This document shows, one piece after another, positions 15,783 to 21,360 of a DNA stretch of 24,452 nucleotides (position 1 is its first letter; each line of letters begins with the position of its first letter). Position numbers and translations under genes: made by a program. The notes beneath the pieces are model-generated. The model was not told the origin of the DNA. It did not search any database and worked only from the letters and a program-made list of their open reading frames with translations. Origin of the DNA: a virus; the IMG/VR virus record IMGVR_UViG_3300025310_000023, positions 1 to 24,452 of that record. The stretch is one strand, 5' to 3'.

Positions 15783-16664
15783 ATGCTGCCGCTGGACAGG
15801 CGGCGGGCGTTAGAGAAAATTGTCGCCATGAGTGAGCGTGGATGGTGCCCGTTTGCGCGTCAGCATCGTGGCTACGGCCGCGAGGGGCCGTTCGGCTATC
15901 CCGCCGGCAAACATGGGCAAAATCGCCCGGTGATATTCGTCGATCACCGCATGGCCGGCTTCAAACACACGCTCGATGATGACAGCTGGCGGCACCGAAA
16001 CGGAGTAAGCGTGCACTTTGGTATCGGCCGTGACGGCTCGGTCGATCAGTACATCAGCATCTTTGATGCGGGCTGGGGCAACGGCGTCGGCCGGCCGATC
16101 AGCCGCTACGACCGGAGCAACCCGCGGCTGGCCATGCTGGAGACGCTTGGCACCTGGCGTGCCGTGACGATGCGCGGGTACACGACGTACGCCCTTATCT
16201 CCGAGTCGGGGGTTAACGTCATCAACACGCACTCGATCAGCATCGAGCACGAGGACGAGGGCCGGGACCAGCCGTGGACAGATGCGATGATCGACGCGAC
16301 GGTGCGCGTCAAACGTTGGTGCCTCCACGAGTTGGCGCGGGCGGCGATGCCGATGACGGCGGACGAACACATGCTCGTCGGGCACCACCAGATCGACGCG
16401 ACCGACCGCGCGAGTTGTCCCGGCCGCCACTGGCCGCGGCAGCGCATCCTCGAGGAGCTCGTGAAAGGCGGGAAGATGCCGACAGCAGAATACGAAGAAC
16501 TGTATCGCCGGGATGAGGAGATCAAGACCGTGCTCGCGCTCGTGAACACGAAGGTGGAGCAGCTGCAAAACCTGATGAAGTTAGTGATCCCGCTGGTCGC
16601 GAAGGATGAGCCGGAGGAAAACGCGAAGATCAAGGAGCTGCTGGCGGCTCTCGGGGGCGGATGA
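15783..16664 (+). CDS. Endolysin, N-acetylmuramoyl-L-alanine amidase (Amidase_2)
   Basis: The 293-residue enzyme is predicted to cut the amide bond between N-acetylmuramic acid and L-alanine in peptidoglycan. Expected zinc ligands are visible: His in FVDHRMAG near residue 55, His in GHHQIDATDRA near residue 200, and Cys in SCPGRHWPR near residue 210. VSVHFGIGRDGSVDQYI and SISIEHEDEG are typical of the fold. Residues from about 235 to the end form a coiled coil (YEELYRRDEEIKTVLALVN) instead of a known wall-binding repeat, so it may oligomerise. It starts directly after the holin stop. No signal peptide is seen, consistent with holin-dependent release. Confidence 0.9.
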   Translation: MLPLDRRRALEKIVAMSERGWCPFARQHRGYGREGPFGYPAGKHGQNRPVIFVDHRMAGFKHTLDDDSWRHRNGVSVHFGIGRDGSVDQYISIFDAGWGNGVGRPISRYDRSNPRLAMLETLGTWRAVTMRGYTTYALISESGVNVINTHSISIEHEDEGRDQPWTDAMIDATVRVKRWCLHELARAAMPMTADEHMLVGHHQIDATDRASCPGRHWPRQRILEELVKGGKMPTAEYEELYRRDEEIKTVLALVNTKVEQLQNLMKLVIPLVAKDEPEENAKIKELLAALGGG

Positions 16665-16705
16665 GCCGGAAGGTGATCCGCTACAACGTGTACCCGTGAT
16701 GAAGC

Positions 16706-16822
16706 GTGCACGATATCGCGCACGGTATCAACGGCAACGTGCTTACCGTACGCGATACCGTGCACGGTACCGGCCTTAACGTGTTTACCGTGCACGATAC
16801 CGTGCACGGTATCACCGTTGCC
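16706..16822. repeat. 42-bp tandem repeat with nested palindromes (2.8 copies)
   Basis: Copies lie at 16706-16747, 16748-16789 and a partial one from 16790. Each contains a palindrome; the third is perfect over 18 bp (GATACCGTGCACGGTATC, 16796-16813), the others have one or two changes. The unit length is a multiple of three, so all frames stay open: one small frame (16699-16779) reads RARYR-type repeats and another (16706-16924) reads VHDTVHG-type repeats. Coding is not shown. It could be an operator cluster or a structured RNA at the end of the late operon. Confidence 0.75.
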
Positions 16823-16858
16823 GCGACGGGCCCCGGTGTGGTATCGAGAGTGCGCCTC

Positions 16859-16892
16859 GCACGCCGGCCCAGTGCCTGCCGGGCTGGCGTGC
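16859..16892. terminator. Hairpin 1 of double terminator between convergent operons
   Basis: A 12-bp stem with one G-U pair (16859-16870 with 16881-16892; GCACGCCGGCCC and GGGCTGGCGTGC) has a 10-base loop. It lies between the plus-strand late operon and the convergent minus-strand operon. No T-run follows, so termination may be assisted by the second hairpin. Confidence 0.5.
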
Positions 16893-16897
16893 GAGGG

Positions 16898-16921
16898 GAG
16901 GGCCGCAGGGACGCGGCCCTC
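16898..16921. terminator. Hairpin 2, probable bidirectional terminator
   Basis: A perfect 9-bp stem (GAGGGCCGC 16898-16906, GCGGCCCTC 16913-16921) encloses a 6-base loop. It lies five bases from the stop codon of the minus-strand gene and after the plus-strand late genes, as expected for a shared terminator. On the plus strand TAGCTTT follows, a poor T-tract. Confidence 0.65.
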
Positions 16922-16926
16922 TAGCT

Positions 16927-17142
16927 TTACAGCGGCCTCGTCTCCAGGCCGAGAGCCATGAGCTCGGCCTGGAGCGCGTCGTCGCCGGCGTCCGCCCGCG
17001 CGCGGGCGGCGTCATGCAGGCGCACGAGCTGCGCGACGTAGCGGCCGGAGCTCCAGCCGCGAGAGGCGGCGGAGCGCTTGATCCGCTCCACCATCTCGCG
17101 GGACAGGTCGGTGTCCGGTACGCGGATGTTGAGTGTGGCCAT
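16927..17142 (-). CDS. Ribbon-helix-helix-type DNA-binding protein
   Basis: The 71-residue protein begins with a short beta strand (TLNIRVPD) followed by helices (DLSREMVERIKRSAASRG and WSSGRYVAQLVRLHDAA), the strand-helix-helix plan of CopG/Arc repressors and RHH antitoxins. The C-terminus (ADAGDDALQAELMALGLE) is acidic. It is second in a two-gene minus-strand operon, six bases after the first gene, with GGAGG in the upstream gene's end as ribosome site. Likely roles are autorepressor of the operon or antitoxin to the upstream protein. It is the only clear DNA-binding regulator on this strand. Confidence 0.7.
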   Translation of the reverse strand: MATLNIRVPDTDLSREMVERIKRSAASRGWSSGRYVAQLVRLHDAARARADAGDDALQAELMALGLETRPL

Positions 17143-17148
17143 ATGCTC

Positions 17149-17466
17149 TTACGCCTCCTGCTCCTGTACAAACTCCGCGGCCACCTCGGCGGCGGAAATC
17201 CGCTCGAGTTGGCCGTCGACGACGCGGGCGAAGAACCGCTCAGTCCTGGACCAACTCTGGGGCAGGCTGATCTCGTACAGCCCGTCCCCGAGCGTCCAGA
17301 CCGTCACGATCCCGCGGCTCCCGACGGAGTTCGCCCGGGAGTAGTCCCGGACGCCAGTCAGGAACTCCCTCGCGAACCCGTACTTCGGGTCGCGCCCCTG
17401 GATGAGGGCGACCCAGGGCCGCGCGTTGCCGATCGTCTCGCCTTTGACTGTGACGGTGGTCTGCAT
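17149..17466 (-). CDS. Unknown 105-aa protein paired with RHH protein
   Basis: The 105-residue protein looks largely beta-rich: TTVTVKGETI, ARPWVALIQGRDPKYGFARE, VTVWTLGDGLYEISLPQSW, RFFARVVDGQLERIS, then a short acidic helix. I do not recognise the family. The start ATG 17466 is well supported by AGGAGGT seven bases upstream and a near-consensus promoter. It is co-transcribed with the RHH gene. Possible roles include the toxin or effector half of a toxin-antitoxin-like pair, a superinfection or anti-defence factor, or an early regulator; none is demonstrated by sequence. Confidence 0.7.
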   Translation of the reverse strand: MQTTVTVKGETIGNARPWVALIQGRDPKYGFAREFLTGVRDYSRANSVGSRGIVTVWTLGDGLYEISLPQSWSRTERFFARVVDGQLERISAAEVAAEFVQEQEA

Positions 17467-17503
17467 GGTGGGTACCTCCTACTTGGTGTCTGCTTACGTC
17501 GTC

Positions 17504-17532
17504 ATGATACGCCCGGATACACGAGGTGTCAA
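17504..17532 (-). promoter_or_regulatory. Near-consensus sigma-70 promoter for minus-strand operon
   Basis: Reading on the minus strand, TTGACA (17527-17532) is followed by a 17-bp spacer and TATCAT (17504-17509). The start codon lies about 40 bp downstream after a strong ribosome site. A second TTGACA lies 15 bp further upstream (17542-17547) with AT-rich DNA beyond it, which may be an operator repeat or an UP-like element. This is the strongest promoter visible in the window. Confidence 0.8.
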
Positions 17533-17609
17533 GGGGTAACCTGTCAACTAATTGTAAATTTTGGCGTTTCTAACCTCCGGGTACTGGCTGGTATGAGGCC
17601 CGTACCCTC

Positions 17610-17638
17610 TTGCGTCTGTCAGACATATATCTTATAGT
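17610..17638 (+). promoter_or_regulatory. Divergent early promoter giving a leaderless mRNA
   Basis: TTGCGT (17610-17615), a 17-bp spacer and TATAGT (17633-17638) lie six bases before ATG 17645. Transcription would start at or within a base or two of the A of the ATG, so the message is predicted leaderless; no ribosome site is present. It diverges from the minus-strand promoter across a ~110-bp control region that holds TGTCAA repeats and a GGGTAC/GTACCC inverted repeat. Confidence 0.6.
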
Positions 17639-17644
17639 AGGGCC

Positions 17645-17878
17645 ATGCCGACGATCACGATCTACGTCCGCGACGAGGATTACCAGTGGCTCCTGCGCCT
17701 GCCCAATCGCTCGGCCTTTGCCCAGGCGGCCTTTCGCGCCTACAGGAGGGCCCCTCTCGGCCCCTCAGAGAGGGCTGAGAGGGGCAAAAGGCGCGGACCC
17801 GCCTCCCCACCCGGGTCCGCGGCTAAGCGCCCCAGAAACGGCCCACAGGGCCCAAATCAGGAGCTGACGGGCCGATGA
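17645..17878 (+). CDS. Small ribbon-helix-helix-like protein, first early gene
   Basis: The 77-residue protein has an N-terminal segment TITIYVRDEDYQWLLRLPNR, then SAFAQAAFRAYRR, resembling the strand-helix-helix of RHH regulators. The remaining half is Arg/Gly/Pro-rich and seems disordered; its DNA forms strong hairpins (17750-17820). The start ATG 17645 has no ribosome site and sits just below a promoter, so translation is predicted leaderless. As the first gene of the rightward early operon, opposite the minus-strand RHH operon, it may be one arm of a lysis-lysogeny-type or early control switch. Function is inferred from pattern and position only. Confidence 0.6.
   Translation: MPTITIYVRDEDYQWLLRLPNRSAFAQAAFRAYRRAPLGPSERAERGKRRGPASPPGSAAKRPRNGPQGPNQELTGR
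17750..17820. other. Two strong hairpins inside the 3' part of the small RHH-like gene
   Basis: The first hairpin pairs GCCCCTCTC (17750-17758) with GAGAGGGGC (17777-17785), with an inner CCCTC/GAGGG stem. The second pairs CGCGGACCCG (17792-17801) with CGGGTCCGCG (17812-17821). They are unusual inside coding sequence and may act as an attenuator or mRNA-stability element after a leaderless first gene. Confidence 0.5.
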
Positions 17879-18081
17879 GCGTGCGGGAGCCCTACGTGTT
17901 GGATCGAGGGACGGGGGGCCTGTGCCACATCAGGCTCGTCGCGACGGGGCAGTGCCTCGCGTGTGTGCGAGTGGAGGCCGTGGACATCCTGACACAGATG
18001 GTGCGCCGGGAGACGATCGCCGAGATAGCTATGGCGTGTGACCGACGCCCAGAGGGGCACGATCACGTGAGCAGCCGATGA
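17875..18081 (+). CDS. Small unknown early protein
   Basis: The 68-residue protein contains two close cysteines (CLAC near residue 27) with another Cys (GLCHIRL) upstream and one downstream (MACDRR), so metal binding is possible. The segment VEAVDILTQMVRRETIAEIAMAC is helical. ATG 17875 overlaps the previous TGA, and its own TGA overlaps the methyltransferase ATG, giving a tightly coupled three-gene early operon. No family is recognised. Confidence 0.55.
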   Translation: MSVREPYVLDRGTGGLCHIRLVATGQCLACVRVEAVDILTQMVRRETIAEIAMACDRRPEGHDHVSSR

Positions 18082-19187
18082 CGCAGGCCGAGAGGATCGC
18101 CCGCTCGGAGGTACAGTATGTCCTACACGGCGACTGCGTTGATGTCATGCGCGGCATGGAGCCGGACAGCATCGACGCGGTGGTCACTGACCCGCCCTAC
18201 CACCTCACGACTGGCAAGACGGGCGGGCCAGTGACTGGATACATGCGCAAGGTGTGGGATGGCACGGGCATAGCGTTTGATCCGGCGATGTGGGCGGAGG
18301 CGCTGCGCGTCATGAAGCCCGGCGGTTATCTCGTAGCGTTCGGCGGTCGGCGCACCTATCACCGACTGACGTGCGCGATCGAGGATGCGGGATACGAGAT
18401 ACGCGACTGTATTTTGTGGTTGTACGGCTCGGGTTTTCCGAAATCACGGAATCTCGGCGACGGGCGAGGGACCGCGCTTCGGCCGGGGTGGGAGCCGTGT
18501 GTATTGGCACGCAAGCCGCTCGTGGGAACGCTGACGGAGAACGTCGAGCGATACGGCACTGGCGCGATCAACATCGGTGCGTGTCGATTTAAGAGCGCGC
18601 CGCGACTTCGAGGCACACGAGATGACGGGCACAAGCAGTACCAGCGGCGGCAGCGCGACGGTGGAAGATGGAGGATAGAAGACGGATACGGCGCTCTCTA
18701 CCGTCCATCTTCTACCGTCTACCATCGATATCGGCCATCATCTCGCCGCTGGCCGACGAACGTCATCCTCGACGAAGAAGCGGCGGCGATGCTGGATGCA
18801 CAGAGCTGTCAGGATGCAGGCGGGCCATCGCGTTTTTTTTACACCACGAAAGCGCCGAAATCAGAACGCGAAGCCTGGGGACGGCTGACGCTGCCAGCTC
18901 AGCGCCGCACCGCCGGCGGGATAAAAGACCAAGAGAGCCCGTACCTCCGTACCTCACCGCGCATCAACGATCACCCGACCGTCAAGCCACTGGCCCTCAT
19001 GGAGTGGCTGATCAGGCTCGTCACCCCACCTGGCGGGATCATCCTCGATCCGTTCTGCGGCTCGGGCTCTACGCTGGTAGCGGCAAAGCGGCTGCGCGTG
19101 CGCGCCATCGGCATCGAGCAAGACGAGCGGTCAGTCGAGATCGCCCGCCAGCGCATCGCAGCGCAGTGGGAGGTGCAGCTGCTATGA
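18078..19187 (+). CDS. Beta-class DNA methyltransferase (N4-cytosine or N6-adenine)
   Basis: The 369-residue enzyme transfers a methyl group from S-adenosylmethionine to an exocyclic amine in DNA, probably protecting phage DNA from host restriction. The catalytic motif DPPY is at residues 38-41 and the AdoMet-binding motif FCGSGST at about 326-332; this order with a long recognition region between them defines the beta class. HPTVKPLALMEWLIRLV near residue 300 is also typical. No restriction gene is adjacent. Residues of about 194-218 are encoded by a 74-bp repeat that recurs after the gene, within the variable recognition region just before RRWPTNVILDEEAA. The start overlaps the previous stop (ATGA). 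An 18-codon ORF (19184-19240) overlaps its stop. Confidence 0.92.
   Translation: MTQAERIARSEVQYVLHGDCVDVMRGMEPDSIDAVVTDPPYHLTTGKTGGPVTGYMRKVWDGTGIAFDPAMWAEALRVMKPGGYLVAFGGRRTYHRLTCAIEDAGYEIRDCILWLYGSGFPKSRNLGDGRGTALRPGWEPCVLARKPLVGTLTENVERYGTGAINIGACRFKSAPRLRGTRDDGHKQYQRRQRDGGRWRIEDGYGALYRPSSTVYHRYRPSSRRWPTNVILDEEAAAMLDAQSCQDAGGPSRFFYTTKAPKSEREAWGRLTLPAQRRTAGGIKDQESPYLRTSPRINDHPTVKPLALMEWLIRLVTPPGGIILDPFCGSGSTLVAAKRLRVRAIGIEQDERSVEIARQRIAAQWEVQLL
18659..18732. repeat. 74-bp interspersed repeat, copy 1 (inside methyltransferase gene)
   Basis: This copy matches the one at 19242-19315 in 70 of 74 positions, with no gaps. It is purine-rich on the left (GATGGAGGATAGAAGA) and pyrimidine-rich on the right (CCATCTTCTACCGTCTACC), and the two halves are imperfect inverted repeats able to form a hairpin. 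It is read in frame as part of the methyltransferase. Confidence 0.85.
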
Positions 19188-19241
19188 CCTGCGAGCTGGT
19201 GCGACTGATCGTGCGCACGGGATCGTCGCGGAGTCGGTAGA

Positions 19242-19315
19242 CGATGGAGGATGGAGGATAGAAGATGGATACGGCGCTCTCTACCGTCCATCTTCTACCG
19301 TCTACCATCGACATC
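19242..19315. repeat. 74-bp interspersed repeat, copy 2 (intergenic)
   Basis: This is the second copy of the element found in the methyltransferase gene. Here TAGAAGATGGA pairs perfectly with TCCATCTTCTA in the right half, forming an 11-bp stem. It starts directly after the stop of an 18-codon ORF that overlaps the methyltransferase end. It lies in the gap before the HTH gene. Confidence 0.85.
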
Positions 19316-19345
19316 AGGTCTCCCGTCTGCGGGGGTGATAACGTG

Positions 19346-19624
19346 ATGGATGATAAACAGAGCGCTGAGCGTGTGATGCTATTGACATTTCGCGAGGATC
19401 GCGATAATCTTTGTCGTATGACTGAGCTTGAGCAATGGGTGCCACGTCGCAAGGCGTGCAAGATCATCGCTGACGCACTTGGTGAGGACCAGCCGATCTC
19501 GGCGTACCGGCTCATGCGGCTGGCGGAGGCCCAACAGCTGAAGCTGAAAATCTTCAGCGCCGGGAAGAAGTCGAGGTACTACATCTCGGCGGCCAGTATC
19601 AAGGAGCTGCTGTCGGCTGAGTGA
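19346..19624 (+). CDS. HTH DNA-binding protein, excisionase / HTH_17-like
   Basis: The 92-residue protein has a helix-turn-helix of the MerR/excisionase style: VPRRKACKIIADALGE, ISAYRLMRLAEAQQLKLKIF, then the wing-like GKKSRYYISAASIKELLS. Such proteins act as excisionases or early regulators. Two starts compete. ATG 19346 gives the full length but has no good ribosome site. ATG 19418 (MTELEQW..., 68 residues) keeps the whole domain and lies seven bases after a promoter-like -10, so a leaderless shorter form is attractive. The next gene follows after two hairpins. Confidence 0.65.
   Translation: MDDKQSAERVMLLTFREDRDNLCRMTELEQWVPRRKACKIIADALGEDQPISAYRLMRLAEAQQLKLKIFSAGKKSRYYISAASIKELLSAE
19382..19410 (+). 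promoter_or_regulatory. Promoter-like sequence inside the HTH reading frame
   Basis: TTGACA (19382-19387) is followed at 17 bp by TAATCT (19405-19410) or at 15 bp by GATAAT (19403-19408), then ATG at 19418. The spacing of the -10 element to the ATG matches the leaderless arrangement at 17610-17645. It would drive a short form of the HTH protein. Confidence 0.45.
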
Positions 19625-19680
19625 GCGCCCCCCGGCGCTCGGAAAAGAAGACCGCCCGCCGCATTGCACGGCTGGCGGTC
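19623..19680 (+). promoter_or_regulatory. Two hairpins between HTH gene and next gene
   Basis: GAGCGCC (19623-19629) pairs with GGCGCTC (19634-19640) across a CCCC loop; it includes the end of the HTH stop codon. A 12-bp stem with one mismatch follows (19650-19661 with 19669-19680). The AAAGGAGGT ribosome site of the next gene comes right after. They may be an attenuator or processing site. Confidence 0.5.
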
Positions 19681-19703
19681 GTAGCGGCCAAAGGAGGTAC
19701 CCG

Positions 19704-19964
19704 GTGGCCACCGACTCCATCCTACCAAACACACCCGATGGCCACAATGACGGTGGGAACGCGAAGAGCTATATGCTCATCCCCCCGTGCGCGCGGTGCG
19801 GCGCTGTGCTGGACGGGGACCACCGCGATCCCGACGTACAGCGGAGGGTCGAGCTGCACCTACAAGCATGCCACCTCGCCGTGCTCGTCAGGATCGAGCG
19901 CCGGCTGCTGGAGCTAGGGGGGGTCATCGAGGACTGGCTGATCCCGGCCCTGGCGAGGCGCTGA
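19704..19964 (+). CDS. Small Cys/His protein, unknown function
   Basis: The 86-residue protein starts at GTG 19704, chosen because AAAGGAGGT lies five bases upstream. It contains CARCGA near residue 29 and HLQACH near residue 52, a possible zinc site, then an amphipathic helix (VLVRIERRLLELGGVIEDWL). The overlapping longer frame from 19621 is low-complexity and has no ribosome site. The stop overlaps the next start. No family is recognised. Confidence 0.6.
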   Translation: MATDSILPNTPDGHNDGGNAKSYMLIPPCARCGAVLDGDHRDPDVQRRVELHLQACHLAVLVRIERRLLELGGVIEDWLIPALARR

Positions 19965-20257
19965 TGGACCTGCAGGCCTTGATGTTCTGGGCGCTCGTGT
20001 TGTCGCTCCTGGCATTCGCAGTCGTGTACCTCGTGGCGCAGTTCATCCACGGTTTGCACGGCCTGTACGATGACACCCTCAGCGACGATTACACAGTCCC
20101 GGTGGATGTGATGCACATCCACATCTGCAGCGTTTGCAAGGCACGGCAGAGAGTCCCCAATGGGCGCTGCCACGATGAGCCGAGAGAGTACACATGGACG
20201 TGCAAGACGTGCCGCGTAAAAAAAGCGAAGGGAGGGACTATCCGAGCGAACGAGTGA
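19964..20257 (+). CDS. Small membrane protein with C-terminal zinc ribbon
   Basis: The 97-residue protein has one N-terminal transmembrane segment (about residues 5-27, LMFWALVLSLLAFAVVYLVA), an acidic linker, then two cysteine pairs (CSVC and CKTC, with a further Cys/His between) that suggest a zinc ribbon on the cytoplasmic side, ending in a basic tail. ATG 19964 overlaps the previous TGA. The open frame extends further upstream to 19787 but without ribosome-site support. A membrane-linked early function is inferred, with no known family. Confidence 0.65.
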   Translation: MDLQALMFWALVLSLLAFAVVYLVAQFIHGLHGLYDDTLSDDYTVPVDVMHIHICSVCKARQRVPNGRCHDEPREYTWTCKTCRVKKAKGGTIRANE

Positions 20258-20301
20258 GCACGCGCAGCATCGGCAAGTGATCAGCGAAGGAGTGATCCAA
20301 C

Positions 20302-20814
20302 GTGGAAAGCGAAATCGTGATCGAACAGACGGAAACCAGGGATGGCTACTACGAATTCGCGCCGGACGTGTACGACGCCGTCATCGTCAACATCAAGAAG
20401 GTGGACAACCCCTTCGAGGAGGGCAAGAAGCAACTGGAGTTCACCTTCGAAATCCCCGGCTACTACTTCGAGGACGGCAGCGTCGCCTTGAAGCGGGCGT
20501 GGGCCAACGCGGTCTGGAACCGAAGGAGCAAGCTATGGAGCTGGGCGACGGCCATCTTGGGGGCGGAGCCGGCGAAGGGCGAGCCCTTCCGCACATCGTC
20601 GCTGATTGGGAAACCATGCCGCGTGACGATGAACGTCGTCACCACCCAGAAGGGCGAGCGCGTCGTGAAGATCACCGACGTGCTCGGCGCCAAGGCGACG
20701 ACGAACACGCACGATGACATGGCGGACGCGCAGGAGACCTGCCGGGACTGCGACCAGCCGGCGACGCAATACACGACGAGGGGCACCCCGTTTTGCGACG
20801 CACACGCGCCATAG
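20302..20814 (+). CDS. OB-fold-like replication protein, candidate ssDNA-binding protein
   Basis: The 170-residue protein begins with a beta-rich domain: FAPDVYDAVIVNIKKVDNPF, KQLEFTFEIPGYYFEDGSV, then SKLWSWATAILG, and LIGKPCRVTMNV followed by VVKITDVLGA. This resembles a widespread phage protein with an OB-like fold placed near primases, thought to bind single-stranded DNA. A short C-terminal extension has CRDC and FCDAH, a probable zinc site. The start GTG 20302 is preceded by GAAGGAGTGATC. It lies directly before the primase-polymerase, which supports a replication role; the family's biochemistry is not established to my knowledge. Confidence 0.6.
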   Translation: MESEIVIEQTETRDGYYEFAPDVYDAVIVNIKKVDNPFEEGKKQLEFTFEIPGYYFEDGSVALKRAWANAVWNRRSKLWSWATAILGAEPAKGEPFRTSSLIGKPCRVTMNVVTTQKGERVVKITDVLGAKATTNTHDDMADAQETCRDCDQPATQYTTRGTPFCDAHAP

Positions 20815-20832
20815 ATTTGGCCCGCTCCAGGG

Positions 20833-21360
20833 ATGCTCGACATCACCTCGCCACTGGAGATGGCGTTGGCCTACGCCAGGCACGGCTGGGCGGTACTGCC
20901 ACTGCACAGCCTTGTGGATAGCCGCTGTGACTGCCGGAGAACGTGCGCGAGCCCCGCCAAGCACCCGCGCACGCTGCACGGCGTTAAGGATGCCACGACC
21001 GATCTAGACAAGATCGCCCGCTGGTGGGGCATGTGGCCGCAGGCCGGCGTGGGCATCGCTACAGGCGCGGTGTCGGGGATCGTGGTGTTTGACGTTGACC
21101 CTCGCCACGGTGGGCTAGAGACGATCGACAAGGTGCGCAAGAAGTACCCACTGTTTTTGCCGGAGACAGCGCGGGTGCGAACACAGGGTATGGACGGTGG
21201 GTACCATCTGTACTACGCCTATCGCGAGGGCATGAAGCTCCGATCTCCGGGGCCGGGGATCGACATCAAGAGCGACGGCGGCTATGTGGTGGCCCCGCCC
21301 TCGGTGGGGCCGGAAGGGCCGTACCGCTGGGAGGTGGCAATGGAGCTCACGCAGCTATGA
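20833..21360 (+). CDS. Primase-polymerase (bifunctional Prim-Pol domain)
   Basis: The 175-residue enzyme of the archaeo-eukaryotic primase superfamily is expected to synthesise primers for phage replication. Motif order is intact: GWAVLPLH near residue 15, GVGIATGAVSGIVVFDVDP with the metal-binding DxD at about residues 80-83, the nucleotide-binding His in GGYHLYY near 121, and GIDIKSDGGYVVAPPS near 140. A CDCRRTC pair adds a possible zinc site. Only the catalytic domain is present; the helical PriCT part and helicase are in the next gene, which overlaps by ATGA. Such parts are often fused in other phages and plasmids. Confidence 0.88.
   Translation: MLDITSPLEMALAYARHGWAVLPLHSLVDSRCDCRRTCASPAKHPRTLHGVKDATTDLDKIARWWGMWPQAGVGIATGAVSGIVVFDVDPRHGGLETIDKVRKKYPLFLPETARVRTQGMDGGYHLYYAYREGMKLRSPGPGIDIKSDGGYVVAPPSVGPEGPYRWEVAMELTQL

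Noticed and set aside
16106-16807. 233-aa reverse-strand frame starting in the 42-bp repeats (VHGIVHG-type repeats)
   Set aside because: Most of it is antisense to the endolysin; the repeat stays open in all frames because its unit is a multiple of three. Noted only as part of the repeat finding.
19621-19917. 98-aa open frame starting at the HTH stop
   Set aside because: It overlaps the better supported gene at 19704, which has a perfect ribosome site; composition is Thr/Ser/Arg-rich as in shifted frames.
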